Of a DNA stretch of 64,000 bases, positions 1 through 8,389 are shown one piece after another. This DNA comes from Paenibacillus sp. LS1 (lineage in GTDB: Bacteria > Bacillota > Bacilli > Paenibacillales > Paenibacillaceae). The first letter of the stretch is position 1. Each line of letters begins with the position of its first letter. The stretch lies in contig NZ_JAPDOE010000012.1 in NCBI RefSeq assembly GCF_026013365.1, forward strand, positions 101,330 to 165,329, in the 5' to 3' direction. A program made the position numbers and the translations under genes. The notes below the pieces were generated by a model, which made no database searches, had not been told where the DNA came from, and worked only from the letters and a program-made list of their open reading frames with translations.

Positions 1-176
1 TATGCCAGTATTTCTTTGGAGGTTCGATGACTAAACGATACGGGCGAAGAAAAAAAGAGCGCTTCTTCCTCCTCTGAGTTCAAAAAGCTAAAATATTTCA
101 GGTTATTCTCCTCCTTGCACTTCTGACTTCAAGTCAGTCTGCATGATGAAATGAATGCTGTCGGGGTATAAAAACC

Positions 177-201
177 AATCCCTCCGGGAAGCGGAGGGAT
201 T
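177..201 (-). terminator. Terminator of the ter operon
   Basis: A perfect 9-bp stem (177-185 with 193-201) with a 7-nt loop lies 22 bp past the terC stop. Read on the minus strand it is followed by a short T run (GGTTTTTAT). The remaining bases 1-176 hold no gene I can support. Confidence 0.8.
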
Positions 202-222
202 GATGGCAAATGTGACATTTTT

Positions 223-960
223 TTAAGAGGTCTGACCTTTGTTTTCTTTTTTTCTTCTCGCTGAACCGAGGAAAATCGCTCCAACAAATACAGCGATCAA
301 TAATGAGAAGAAAATCACGTTTGAGATATGGAAACCAAAAGCACTCAACATCATTTTCACTGAAATAATAGCAATAAGGATAAATGCTGCTTTTTCCAGT
401 TCAGGAAACTTATCAATGAGTTTAAGGAAAATCTGCGCGACACCACGCATCATGAGCACCCCGATGATACCTCCGAGGAAAAGGACCCAAATCTGCTCAC
501 TAATACCAAACGCCGCAATAACACTGTCAATACTGAAAGCAATATCCATCAGTTCGACCATAAGCACGGTTTTCCAGAATGAATATTGCTTGCCCTCCTG
601 ATTCTCGTCTGCCTCAGACTTGAATAGTCCTTTGTAGGCAATGTATAACAGGTATAATGCTCCGAGCACTTTGATCAGGGTGATCTTGACGAGGAATGTC
701 CCCAGCCCGATCGCAATAAACCTGAAAATATAAGCTCCTAAGATACCATAGAATAACGCCCGCTTTTGCTGTTCCTTGGGCAAATGCTTAACCATAACAG
801 CCAGTACCAGCGCGTTATCCGCAGACAGAAGCCCTTCCAGTAAGATCAAGCTACCAATAATTCCCCAGCTTACAGGGTCAGAGAGTGTAGCAACAATCTC
901 GGTCCAAGAGAAAAAATGGCCATAGTTCTCACTAATGCTTTTAAAGAAATCACTAAACAT
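223..960 (-). CDS. terC: TerC family integral membrane protein
   Basis: This 245-residue polytopic membrane protein has about seven hydrophobic segments. It carries the TerC family signature of acidic residues inside membrane helices: LLEGLLSADNALVLAVMV near residues 40-57 and ELMDIAFSIDSVIAAFG near 135-151. TerC/YceF/YkoY proteins are linked to tellurite resistance and, in Bacillus, to metal (manganese) efflux that supports metalation of secreted proteins. It is the last gene of the six-gene ter operon, 29 bp after the TerA-like gene. The ATG start follows GGAGG at 10 bp. The family assignment is firm; whether its physiological role is tellurite, manganese or general envelope stress cannot be read from sequence. 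Confidence 0.92.
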   Translation of the reverse strand: MFSDFFKSISENYGHFFSWTEIVATLSDPVSWGIIGSLILLEGLLSADNALVLAVMVKHLPKEQQKRALFYGILGAYIFRFIAIGLGTFLVKITLIKVLGALYLLYIAYKGLFKSEADENQEGKQYSFWKTVLMVELMDIAFSIDSVIAAFGISEQIWVLFLGGIIGVLMMRGVAQIFLKLIDKFPELEKAAFILIAIISVKMMLSAFGFHISNVIFFSLLIAVFVGAIFLGSARRKKENKGQTS

Positions 961-989
961 GAAAAGGCAGCCTCCGCTAACTCAAATTG

Positions 990-2234
990 TTATTTACTGC
1001 CGGCAGTCCAGCGCATTCCCCACCCATGGGCTTCATCTAGGGCGCGGTGTCCATTGTAGAACTGGACAATTCTCTCGATACTGAACGTCTCATCATTCAC
1101 GTTGCGGAACATGGCAATACCACACATTCCCAAGGAACTTCCATGTTCATTCATGCGGACGATAATATCAGGACCGTCTTTCTGGTTAATCGTTACGACT
1201 CCATCGGCCTGTGACCAGTTTTTTACACCTTCATAAATGTAAGTGAACACGAGGATACGCTTGATATGAGCAACACGTTCACCGTTAATACGCAGATTCT
1301 CTCCGGTCCTCACTGACCCTGTCCGATCATCCCCGTCCAGAGCTATGTACGGATATCGGTTAACGGACCCGAATGATTCTCCAAGAGCCTGTATGACCCC
1401 TTTACTGCCATCCATCATTTCATAGAGGCAACCGAGGTCCAGATCGACGCTCTTGTTCCGCCCGAACAACCCACGGTTAGTCTGTTGATTCCAGTTGAGA
1501 TTAATTAAAATCTCTCCGAGTCCACCTGAATTTTTCTTCAGGTTAATCGTATCGCCTTTTTTCTTCAGCTCAATCTTGTTCAGGTTCAGTTCAATCTTGG
1601 GTTGAGGCGGCTGAGCTGGTGGAGCTGGAGGCTTCGGTGCTGGCGGCTGAGGTACAGGAGGAGCAGGTTGTGAAGATGAAGCATTATCCTCAACACTCAC
1701 GCCAAAATTGCCACACAACGCATTCAGCCCCCCGGCAAAACCGGAACCAATTGCATTAAACTTCCACTCTCCATTATGTCGATATAACTCGCCAATGACG
1801 ATCGCCGTTTCCACCGTAAATCCACTAGCCAGATCATATTTTAATGCTTCCTGTCCGTTATTGGCATTCCCAAAGCGAATATAGGTATTCTGAACCTGAC
1901 CAAAGCTTTGATTTCTGGACTCACCTTCATAGATGGTCAGACTGAATGCAATCTTTTCAATACGCGCAGGGATTTTGCTCAGATCAATATCAAATTGCTT
2001 TTTGTCCGATTGCTGCGGTGTATCCTTGTACGTAATAAATGCCGTTGTCGGCTGGTTATAAAAGATAAAATCTTCATCACCGGATACTTTGCCACCAGCA
2101 CCAAGAAGGAAGGCAGATGTATCAAGTTCAAGCGCTGAGGGGGAATTCCAACCAATACCAACCGTAAGACGGGTAAGCCCCGGATTGGTTTTAGTCAGGT
2201 CCGTTTTTTGCCCTTTGACGACAGTTACAGCCAT
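990..2234 (-). CDS. Two-domain TerD/TerA-like tellurium resistance protein
   Basis: The product has 414 residues in two parts. Residues 1-185 are a TerD domain (KGQKTDLTKTNPGL at the start and the SGFAGGLNALCGNFG end motif). A Pro-rich linker at about 190-215 leads to a second, more divergent TerD-fold domain resembling TerA (LDGDDRTGSVRTGE near residue 300). The first domain has lost the acidic GDNRTGEGEGDDE loop seen in the three neighbouring TerD proteins, which is expected to bind calcium. The second keeps a shortened version. TerD/TerA proteins are cytosolic or membrane-associated stress proteins. RBS AAGAAAGGTGA precedes ATG. It lies 21 bp after a terD gene and 29 bp before terC. It may act as a scaffold pairing two TerD folds; that is inference. 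Confidence 0.88.
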   Translation of the reverse strand: MAVTVVKGQKTDLTKTNPGLTRLTVGIGWNSPSALELDTSAFLLGAGGKVSGDEDFIFYNQPTTAFITYKDTPQQSDKKQFDIDLSKIPARIEKIAFSLTIYEGESRNQSFGQVQNTYIRFGNANNGQEALKYDLASGFTVETAIVIGELYRHNGEWKFNAIGSGFAGGLNALCGNFGVSVEDNASSSQPAPPVPQPPAPKPPAPPAQPPQPKIELNLNKIELKKKGDTINLKKNSGGLGEILINLNWNQQTNRGLFGRNKSVDLDLGCLYEMMDGSKGVIQALGESFGSVNRYPYIALDGDDRTGSVRTGENLRINGERVAHIKRILVFTYIYEGVKNWSQADGVVTINQKDGPDIIVRMNEHGSSLGMCGIAMFRNVNDETFSIERIVQFYNGHRALDEAHGWGMRWTAGSK

Positions 2235-2255
2235 AACAGATTCACCTTTCTTCCC

Positions 2256-2837
2256 CTATTTGGCATCTAATCCGTAGTTCTCGCAGAGCGCAGCAAGTCC
2301 ACCGGCAAAACCACTTCCGATTGCCTGGAACTTCCAGTCTGAACCTGAACGGTAAAATTCACAGAACACAACAGCCGTTTCCGTCGAGAAGTCTTCTCCC
2401 AGATCATAACGCAGAACCTCACGTTCGTTGGACGCATCTACGACCCGAACAAATGCGTTGGACACCTGTCCAAAATTCTGTGCGCGTGCTTCATAATCAT
2501 AAATCGTTACGGTAATACCAATCCGGGTAATATTTGCAGGAACTTTGCTGAAATCCACGATAATCTGCTCATCATCGCCTTCTCCCTCACCTGTACGGTT
2601 ATCTCCTGTGTGAGTTAGTGATCCAGCACCACCCGTTGGATTGTTATAAAACACAAAATCGTCTGTTCCTTTGGCTTTACCATCTTCATGAAGCAGAAAT
2701 GCTGAAGCATCCAAGTCAAAATCGACTCCGCCGCTATATTTGTTGGTATCCCATCCAAGGCCCACCACAACCTTTGTTAAGCCAGGGTTTGTTTTGGTAA
2801 GGTCAATCCGTTGTCCTTTAGCTAAGCTAATTGTCAT
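2256..2837 (-). CDS. terD: TerD family protein
   Basis: This is a 193-residue TerD-domain protein. It shows the family's N-terminal SLAKGQRIDLTKTNPGL, the DFDLDASAFLL strand and the acidic GDNRTGEGEGDDEQ loop that forms the two calcium sites in solved TerD structures. It ends with the GSGFAGGLAALCENYG motif. I place the start at the ATG 8 bp after AGAAAGGTGG. A GTG four codons upstream lies inside that ribosome binding site and is unlikely. It is the fourth gene of the ter operon, and the preceding terD is 108 bp away across a weak hairpin. It is likely a cytosolic stress protein; the exact biochemical function of TerD is not settled. Confidence 0.92.
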   Translation of the reverse strand: MTISLAKGQRIDLTKTNPGLTKVVVGLGWDTNKYSGGVDFDLDASAFLLHEDGKAKGTDDFVFYNNPTGGAGSLTHTGDNRTGEGEGDDEQIIVDFSKVPANITRIGITVTIYDYEARAQNFGQVSNAFVRVVDASNEREVLRYDLGEDFSTETAVVFCEFYRSGSDWKFQAIGSGFAGGLAALCENYGLDAK

Positions 2838-2882
2838 ATATTCGTCCACCTTTCTTAATATTGAAAGCCTTCTTTAATGAAA

Positions 2883-2908
2883 AGGAAAACCGCCAAATCG
2901 ACGGCTTC
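2883..2908 (-). terminator. Weak intercistronic hairpin between terD genes
   Basis: A 7-bp interrupted stem (GGAA..CCG with CGG..TTCC) is followed on the minus strand by CTTTTCATT. It lies in the widest gap of the ter operon (about 108 bp) and could act as a partial terminator or mRNA end stabiliser. The stem is short, so this is tentative. Confidence 0.3.
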
Positions 2909-2945
2909 CCTGTCTTTTATGTGTTCATAAGTTATTAGTTGAGTC

Positions 2946-3521
2946 CTATTGCAGACCATAGTCGCGTGTAAGACCGACCAGACCGTCCTGGTAACCGCTA
3001 CCGATCGCACTGAATTTCCATTCACCACTGTGACGATACAATTCTCCAACTACGACACCTGTTTCGATGGAGAAATCTTCGCCCAGATCGAAACGAATCA
3101 GTTCTTCGGAATTAGCCTCATTTACAATACGTACATACGCGCGGGACACTTGTCCAAAGTTCTGGCTGCGTTCCTGAGCTTCATAGATTGTAATCGTGAA
3201 CGCAATTTTCTCGATGTCTGCTGGAACGTTAGGCAGGTCGATGTTCACTTGCTCATCATCGCCATCCCCTTCACCCGTGCGGTTGTCACCCGTATGCACA
3301 ACGGAACCATTTTCATTTTGCGGATTATTGAAGAAAATAAAATTCTTTTCTCCGTTAACCTTACCGTCCGCATTCGCACAGAACACGGATACATCCAGGT
3401 CAAAATCCTTGCCGCCATCATACTTATTGGTATCCCAGCCCAAACCTACAGTGATTTTGGCCAAACCTGGATTTGTTTTTGTTAAGTCGATCTTCTGACC
3501 TTTAGATAGATTGATAGCCAT
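2946..3521 (-). CDS. terD: TerD family protein
   Basis: A 191-residue TerD-domain protein with NLSKGQKIDLTKTNPGLAK, DFDLDVSVFCANADG and the acidic GDNRTGEGDGDDEQV loop, all in the positions expected for calcium coordination. The C-terminal IGSGYQDGLVGLTRDYG is the usual end motif. I chose the ATG encoding MAINLSKG, which is 9 bp after GGAG. The ATG three codons earlier abuts that motif. It is the third gene of the ter operon, 61 bp after the first terD. Identity between this and the 2256-2837 product is high, which points to tandem duplication within the operon. Confidence 0.92.
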   Translation of the reverse strand: MAINLSKGQKIDLTKTNPGLAKITVGLGWDTNKYDGGKDFDLDVSVFCANADGKVNGEKNFIFFNNPQNENGSVVHTGDNRTGEGDGDDEQVNIDLPNVPADIEKIAFTITIYEAQERSQNFGQVSRAYVRIVNEANSEELIRFDLGEDFSIETGVVVGELYRHSGEWKFSAIGSGYQDGLVGLTRDYGLQ

Positions 3522-3582
3522 TCGATTCATCTCCGCTTCACTATAAAATTAGATGCAAAATTGCATTTTGAGGATTCATATA

Positions 3583-4176
3583 CTACGTATAACGACGAGC
3601 GAGCTCATCGATATGTACCGCATGAGCACCTTCACCGATTGCAGAGAATTTCCACTCTGCACCATGTCGATACATTTCGCCACAGATGAGGGCTGTCATG
3701 CCTGAATAACTATCGGATAGATTAAACTTGACCAACTCCTGAGCGTTTTTCCCATCCAAAATGCGGATATATGCACGCTCAATCATGCCAAAGTCCTGTT
3801 TGCGATTCACACAATCATAAATGTTTACAACGATAAGAATTCTATGAACATCGGCAGGTACGGAGGAGAGATTGATTTTGATTTGCTCATCGTCTCCTTC
3901 GCCCTCACCAGTTAGATTATCTCCTGAATGAACTACAGATCTACACAAACTCTGCTTGTTATGGAAACAGACCAAATTGGTTTCCTTCATTAACTTGCCA
4001 TTCTCATTCAACAGCAACGCGGAAGCATCACAATCGATATTTGCCTGCTTCTTTCTTCCGAAGAAGCCTTTGGAGGCTACAGGGTCCCAACCCAAACCAG
4101 CGATGACTTGAGTTAATCCTGCTTTACCTTTGGTTAGATCGATCTTCTGTCCCTTGACCAAATTAATACCAGCCAC
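3583..4176 (-). CDS. terD: TerD family protein, divergent copy
   Basis: This is a 197-residue TerD-domain protein starting at a GTG 7 bp after a very strong AAAGGAGGTGA. It begins INLVKGQKIDLTKGKAGL and has GDNLTGEGEGDDEQI as the acidic loop. It differs from the other two copies by a basic insertion (KGFFGRKKQ) near residue 35, also present in the second domain of the TerA-like protein, and by HNKQSLCRSVVHSGDN. It lies 38 bp downstream of terB. The three TerD copies together with TerB and TerC match the core of the ter stress system. Confidence 0.92.
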   Translation of the reverse strand: MAGINLVKGQKIDLTKGKAGLTQVIAGLGWDPVASKGFFGRKKQANIDCDASALLLNENGKLMKETNLVCFHNKQSLCRSVVHSGDNLTGEGEGDDEQIKINLSSVPADVHRILIVVNIYDCVNRKQDFGMIERAYIRILDGKNAQELVKFNLSDSYSGMTALICGEMYRHGAEWKFSAIGEGAHAVHIDELARRYT

Positions 4177-4214
4177 TGATATTCACCTCCTTTCAGCTTC
4201 AAATGCTAGGGTGG

Positions 4215-4661
4215 TTACAGACTGAATTCACCCGGGTTCAAGCCAAGAACCGTGCAAATTTCAGCTACGACTCTACGCTCTTGATCGTCGAAGTTACCAT
4301 CAGCAGCACCAATCGCACTACACACACCTACAATGACACGGCCTACTTCCGGCTTCGACTTAAACTTGGCAATAGCCTTCAAGGCTTCCTGTTTCCCGAT
4401 CTCGGGCGAAAACTCAAAGTTATTGACATAATGATTGAAGCGTTCGATGACAACCGTCATATCAAACACTTTCAATTCCTGACTCAAATTTATGTATCCC
4501 GCCATCTTGTTCTTCTCCGCAGCATCTACGCTTCCATCCGCAAAAGCAACCAAGGCACAGCCTGCTACTACAGCGTCCATAAAATCCTTATTCTTGAATC
4601 GTTTAACCTGGTCCTCAAGGCCTTGTTTGGTTGAGTTAAGCCAGTTTCTGAATGAGCTCAT
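4215..4661 (-). CDS. terB: TerB family tellurite resistance protein
   Basis: The 148-residue all-helical protein has two internal TerB half-repeats. The first holds VVAGCALVAFADGSVDAAEK near residue 35 and the second VGVCSAIGAADGNFDDQERR near 112; the DG and acidic residues form the metal-binding sites of the TerB fold. The start is the ATG 7 bp after GGAGG; the ATG two codons earlier abuts that sequence. It is the first gene of the minus-strand ter operon, and TerB and TerC are known to interact at the membrane in enterobacterial ter systems. A promoter is expected in the 300-bp AT-rich region upstream. Confidence 0.92.
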   Translation of the reverse strand: MSSFRNWLNSTKQGLEDQVKRFKNKDFMDAVVAGCALVAFADGSVDAAEKNKMAGYINLSQELKVFDMTVVIERFNHYVNNFEFSPEIGKQEALKAIAKFKSKPEVGRVIVGVCSAIGAADGNFDDQERRVVAEICTVLGLNPGEFSL

Positions 4662-4964
4662 ATCCATCCTCCGTTACTATATTCATGTCTTTTAAAACTA
4701 GCAAAATCTAATATTCAGCTTTATATCCTAATTCATAGAAAAAAATAGTTAAATTATCCCTTAACTATACTCTATATTTTGTCATTTTTCTACATATAAA
4801 AACAAAAACCACTTCAATCCCCTTAAGTATGTTTTAAAGGGATATTATCTAGTATTTAAACGGCGTACATTTTATTACAAATTTCGACACGTAAAAAAAC
4901 ACCCTCTTTACAGTCCTATGTTTTGAGGTTGTTCAAAGTATATATATGTTTTATTTGGCATGAC
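4662..4964. other. AT-rich intergenic region upstream of terB
   Basis: This roughly 300-bp gap carries no gene. It must contain the promoter of the minus-strand ter operon. Homologous Bacillus yce genes are under stress sigma factors, but I could not find a convincing extracytoplasmic-sigma match, so I do not mark a promoter. Confidence 0.5.
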
Positions 4965-5014
4965 AAAAAGCGGTTATTCACCCTGACCATACTCGGGGCA
5001 GATAACCGCTTTTT
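4965..5014 (-). terminator. Terminator of galK
   Basis: A 13-bp perfect stem (4965-4977 with 5002-5014, AAAAAGCGGTTAT) encloses a 24-nt loop, 32 bp after the galK stop. The A/T-rich ends make it potentially bidirectional. Confidence 0.85.
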
Positions 5015-5045
5015 TACATACGAAATTTCAGTCCAGCCATTGTTC

Positions 5046-6347
5046 CTATTCGTTTACTTGAGCAATCAATGCATTCAGACATACTGCACCCTGTGCACGC
5101 ACATTAACGACAATAATCGGTGTATCCAACATGTCGTGCATCCAGGACATATACTCTTCTACTTTTTCGTTCGGAAGGATTGTCAGAATAACCCCTGCGA
5201 ATCCACCACCATGAATCCGACAAGCGCCATCACCCAGGTTTTGCAGATAATTCTCGGTCAGTGCCAGCGCGATGCCAATCTCCTGTTCCTTCACAGCACC
5301 ACTCTGATATACATTCTGCAACCACTTCCATGACGAGTTACCGGACGCCGTAATCAGTTTCAAGAAATCAGCAAAACGTCCATCACGCAACGCCTGAACC
5401 TGACCATCGACACGATTGTTTTCTTCCAGGAAATGAAGCGCACGCAGCACGGCACGATCCCCAGCCGCTTCACGAACCTTCTTGAGGTTGGCATAGATTG
5501 CGTCTGCTGTAATTTCCCGAACATACTCACTGCCCAGTGCCTGAGCAACCGCTCTCATCTCATATGGCACAGCAGCATAATCTTCCGTCAGATCAGCGTG
5601 ATTACCGCCTGTATTTACAATGACCAATGAGTAACCGTTTTGTTGGAAATCCCACTGAACAGGTTCGATGACCGGCTGTGCAGGATTTTCAAAATCAATG
5701 GCAATCAGTCCGCCGTACGCACAAGCCATCTGATCCAGCAGACCGGAAGGTTTGTTCCAGTAGTGATTCTCCGCATACTGACCGATTTTGGCCAAGGTCA
5801 CAACATCCAGTGCTCCATCATTATAGAAGTGATTCAAAATCGTACAGATTAGCATCTCAAATGATGCCGAGGAACTCACTCCTGATGCCGAGAACACGTT
5901 ACTCGAGAGATACGCCTGGAAGCCGCCTACTTTATATCCAAATTCTCCAAATCCTGCAGCCATACCGCGAATCAATGCTGTTGTGCCATCGTCTTCCGTA
6001 TTTGGCGTGAGGTCCGTGAGATCGATTACATATTTCTTGTCATAGCCTTCTGAGTAAAACGTAATAACCGAATCCGCAGTTGGTGCTGCCACTGCAATCG
6101 TATCCAGCGTAATGCTGCCCGCCAGCACTTTACCATGGTTATGATCCGTGTGATTGCCGCCAATCTCACTGCGTCCTGCCGCGCTGAACAACTTGCTTCC
6201 TTCTTGTGCGCCGAAGTACTCTTCAAACGTTGCGTTCAGCTTCGTGTAACGTGCAGTCTGTTCCTCTACTTGTGATTGTCCATACATTTGGGCAAGCAAC
6301 GCTTGGCCCTCCGTGGATTGGATCAGATTCAATGGTTGTGTCGTCAT
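5046..6347 (-). CDS. galK: Galactokinase family GHMP kinase
   Basis: This 433-residue GHMP kinase phosphorylates galactose to galactose-1-phosphate in the Leloir pathway. The GalK signature appears as GRSEIGGNHTDHNHG near residue 58. The ATP-binding motif GVSSSASFE is near 158 and the third GHMP motif (RIHGGGFAG) near 384. The signature departs from classical GRVNLIGEHTDYN, so this belongs to the divergent galactokinase branch found in Paenibacillus and Clostridia. Substrate specificity is therefore slightly less certain. ATG follows AGGAGG at 7 bp. No galT or galE lies beside it. A cre-like site 135 bp upstream suggests catabolite control. It would serve galactose released by the GH2 enzyme further along. 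Confidence 0.88.
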   Translation of the reverse strand: MTTQPLNLIQSTEGQALLAQMYGQSQVEEQTARYTKLNATFEEYFGAQEGSKLFSAAGRSEIGGNHTDHNHGKVLAGSITLDTIAVAAPTADSVITFYSEGYDKKYVIDLTDLTPNTEDDGTTALIRGMAAGFGEFGYKVGGFQAYLSSNVFSASGVSSSASFEMLICTILNHFYNDGALDVVTLAKIGQYAENHYWNKPSGLLDQMACAYGGLIAIDFENPAQPVIEPVQWDFQQNGYSLVIVNTGGNHADLTEDYAAVPYEMRAVAQALGSEYVREITADAIYANLKKVREAAGDRAVLRALHFLEENNRVDGQVQALRDGRFADFLKLITASGNSSWKWLQNVYQSGAVKEQEIGIALALTENYLQNLGDGACRIHGGGFAGVILTILPNEKVEEYMSWMHDMLDTPIIVVNVRAQGAVCLNALIAQVNE

Positions 6348-6673
6348 TAATAATCCTCCTATGGATATGCAGCTTTTATTTTTAGACTGTTGATGAACAT
6401 GGTTGTCGCGTCTGTTTCATACCTTATTCCTCTCCCATTATCTCAGCTTCACAGCGGAAAAGGTAGGGTAGAATTGAAAGTTTGTAAGCGTTTTGTGAAG
6501 TTATTTATTGGTGGAGGGAACGATGAAAGCCTGATCTATATCCTGTCTGCTCTGATATTCGCAATGAAGATGCAGAATCATTCAGAGAGCCAGCAGCGTA
6601 ACATCAACGCTTGACTGTAACGTAAGGTCATACTTGATAATGATCTCAAGCGAATAAGAAGGAGAGATCAAGG
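6348..6673. other. Divergent intergenic region between galK and the metalloprotease gene
   Basis: The 326-bp gap separates two divergently transcribed genes and must hold both promoters. Apart from the cre-like site at 6483-6496 and the strong AAGAAGGAGAG ribosome binding site before 6674, I see no clear structure. Confidence 0.5.
6483..6496 (+). promoter_or_regulatory. cre-like CcpA site upstream of galK
   Basis: TGTAAGCGTTTTGT matches the TGWAANCGNTNWCA consensus at all but the last two defined positions. It lies about 135 bp upstream of galK, a gene class commonly under carbon catabolite control. It could also serve the divergent gene at 6674. Confidence 0.4.
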
Positions 6674-7600
6674 ATGAAGATTATCGCGTTACGTTCAGAT
6701 CAAATCTATGAGGAGATCATCCAGGCTGCACCCGATAAGAAATTGGAGTTATACCGCGAGCGAATGATGAGTCCATTCATGAACAAATGGAACATTCAAC
6801 AGATCCCGTTTCGCTCTCAAGAGCCTCACGGCTTCGACGTGATCATGATGAATAACTTTATGAATATCGCTCCAGCAGATATCACACCTGAGATTAACGA
6901 ATCGTTAGCAGCGATTTCGTCTGAAGCATTTTGGCAACAGTGTCATGAAGCTGTTCGTACGAGTCTATCCACCTTTACAGATCACGGGATTGAGCTATCG
7001 GTCTCCGAATATCTATATACAATTTTATTAGGCGATAAGAATAGCCCATCACTCACCATGAACGAAGGCATCAGCGGGGATGGCGGAATCCCGGGTTATA
7101 TTATTGCGAACCTGATCCCCAATAGGTATACTCTACCTCGTATTCAATCCGTGTTAGCTCATGAATGCAATCATAACGTGAGGTATCAATATATCCAGTG
7201 GAATCCACAGATTACGCTTGGCGATATGGTTGTTAGCGAGGGGTTGGCTGAGAGCTTTGCGACATCCCTGTATGGAGAAGAGTTGCTAGGCCCCTGGGTA
7301 GCCAAAACGGATATGGAGACTTTGAATACCGTAATCAAACCAAAAATGAAAGACCAGCTGCATGTCACCGGTTTTGACCAAATTAATCCGTATCTATACG
7401 GCGATGAACTTGCCATCATGCAAAACTTCACTCCCGTAGGTATGCCCTATGCGGCTGGCTATGCCTGCGGTTATCACCTAATTCAATATTATCTGAACAA
7501 GACAGGTACACCGATTACCGAAGCAACCATCACTCCGGCAAGTGTTATCCTTGCTGAAACAAAGGACTTTTGGAATGAAGACACCTTATTTCACCGTTAA
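6674..7600 (+). CDS. DUF2268-type putative zinc metalloprotease
   Basis: The 308-residue cytosolic protein has a HExxH-like zinc motif LAHECNHNVRY near residue 160 and a downstream VVSEGLAESFA near 190, which supplies a third glutamate ligand. This is the DUF2268 predicted Zn-protease arrangement. There is no signal peptide. ATG follows AAGAAGGAGAGATCAAGG. Its 3' end overlaps the MerR-family regulator by 26 bp, so the two are cotranscribed and probably translationally coupled. The regulator may control the pair in response to a small molecule. The substrate is unknown. Confidence 0.8.
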   Translation: MKIIALRSDQIYEEIIQAAPDKKLELYRERMMSPFMNKWNIQQIPFRSQEPHGFDVIMMNNFMNIAPADITPEINESLAAISSEAFWQQCHEAVRTSLSTFTDHGIELSVSEYLYTILLGDKNSPSLTMNEGISGDGGIPGYIIANLIPNRYTLPRIQSVLAHECNHNVRYQYIQWNPQITLGDMVVSEGLAESFATSLYGEELLGPWVAKTDMETLNTVIKPKMKDQLHVTGFDQINPYLYGDELAIMQNFTPVGMPYAAGYACGYHLIQYYLNKTGTPITEATITPASVILAETKDFWNEDTLFHR

Positions 7601-8360
7601 AGATATCATCCAGATTACAGGCATCACCAAACGCGCATTACATTATTACGATAAAACAGATCTATTAACACCGAGCAAAGTCGAGGACAATGGCTATCGG
7701 TATTACGATCAAGAGGCACTGGGGAATCTGCAAATGATTCTGTTGTTCAAAGAAATGAATTTCTCATTAAAAGACATTGCCGCCATGATGCAACTCTCCA
7801 AAGAAGAACAGAAAGATATCCTAAGAGAGCATCGCAGTACACTCGTTCAACGCAAACAAAAGCTCGAAACCATCATCGACCAGTTGGACGAGTATGTAGA
7901 TGGAACGGATCTCTCTCATCTTCATCTGTTTGACGACTCTTCCATTCTGTCTATTCAAGAGCAATATGAATCCGAGGCGAAGTTCATCTACGGAGATACC
8001 GAGAAATATCAGGAATTTGAAACTAATGTGAGCGAGCTGTCTGTGGAAGAGCAAGAAAAAGCCTACCAGCAATTCTCGGCCAACATGGAGCAGGTATTTC
8101 GGGAATTAGCGAAACATCAGGATCTGTCTCCTGCTTCTGGTGAGGTGCAAGCGTTAGTGCGTGAATGGAAGAGTTGTCTGGAACAGTTCATGGTCTGTGA
8201 TGATGAGATTCTGAGATGTATCGCTGAAGCCTATACGACGGATCGTCGCTATGCGGGTTATTTTGATCAGTTTGGCGATGAGGTTTTTTTGAGGTTTTTG
8301 TATGAAGCGATTATGGTTTATGTGGAGGGTGAGGAAAGACCTTTGAAACCCGTTTCCTAG
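7575..8360 (+). CDS. MerR family regulator with TipAS effector domain
   Basis: The 261-residue protein has an N-terminal MerR winged helix (YFTVKDIIQITGITKRALHYY, residues 4-24, then the GYRYYDQEAL wing) and a dimerisation helix near residues 75-110. Its C-terminal alpha-helical domain resembles TipAS, the antibiotic-recognition domain of TipAL, Mta and SkgA. The chosen ATG lies inside the end of the preceding protease gene, preceded by AAAGGA. An in-frame upstream start at 7542 would add eleven residues absent from MerR N-termini. MerR-TipAS proteins usually activate their own operon and efflux or stress genes upon drug binding. The ligand cannot be told here. Confidence 0.87.
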   Translation: MKTPYFTVKDIIQITGITKRALHYYDKTDLLTPSKVEDNGYRYYDQEALGNLQMILLFKEMNFSLKDIAAMMQLSKEEQKDILREHRSTLVQRKQKLETIIDQLDEYVDGTDLSHLHLFDDSSILSIQEQYESEAKFIYGDTEKYQEFETNVSELSVEEQEKAYQQFSANMEQVFRELAKHQDLSPASGEVQALVREWKSCLEQFMVCDDEILRCIAEAYTTDRRYAGYFDQFGDEVFLRFLYEAIMVYVEGEERPLKPVS

Positions 8361-8384
8361 TATTAGGATGGTTTCAAAGGTCTT
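8336..8384. terminator. Hairpin shared by convergent genes
   Basis: A perfect 15-bp inverted repeat (8336-8350 with 8370-8384) with a 19-nt loop covers the last codons of the MerR gene and ends just before the stop of the convergent helicase gene. It lacks a strong T run, so it may be a bidirectional terminator or mRNA-end structure. Confidence 0.6.
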
Positions 8385-8389
8385 GAGCT

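Noticed and set aside
27..77. Sixteen-codon frame with GGAGG before ATG at the window start
   Set aside because: Spacing to the ATG is too short and the peptide is basic low-complexity; not enough to call a gene.
4800..4900. Possible extracytoplasmic-sigma promoter for the ter operon
   Set aside because: The best match has neither a TGAAAC-like -35 nor a CGTA-type -10 at correct spacing.
4923..5333. Plus-strand frame between terB and galK
   Set aside because: It runs through the galK terminator and into antisense of galK; composition is not protein-like.
6390..6614. Short plus-strand frame upstream of the metalloprotease gene
   Set aside because: No ribosome binding site and no conserved look; the cre-like site lies inside it.
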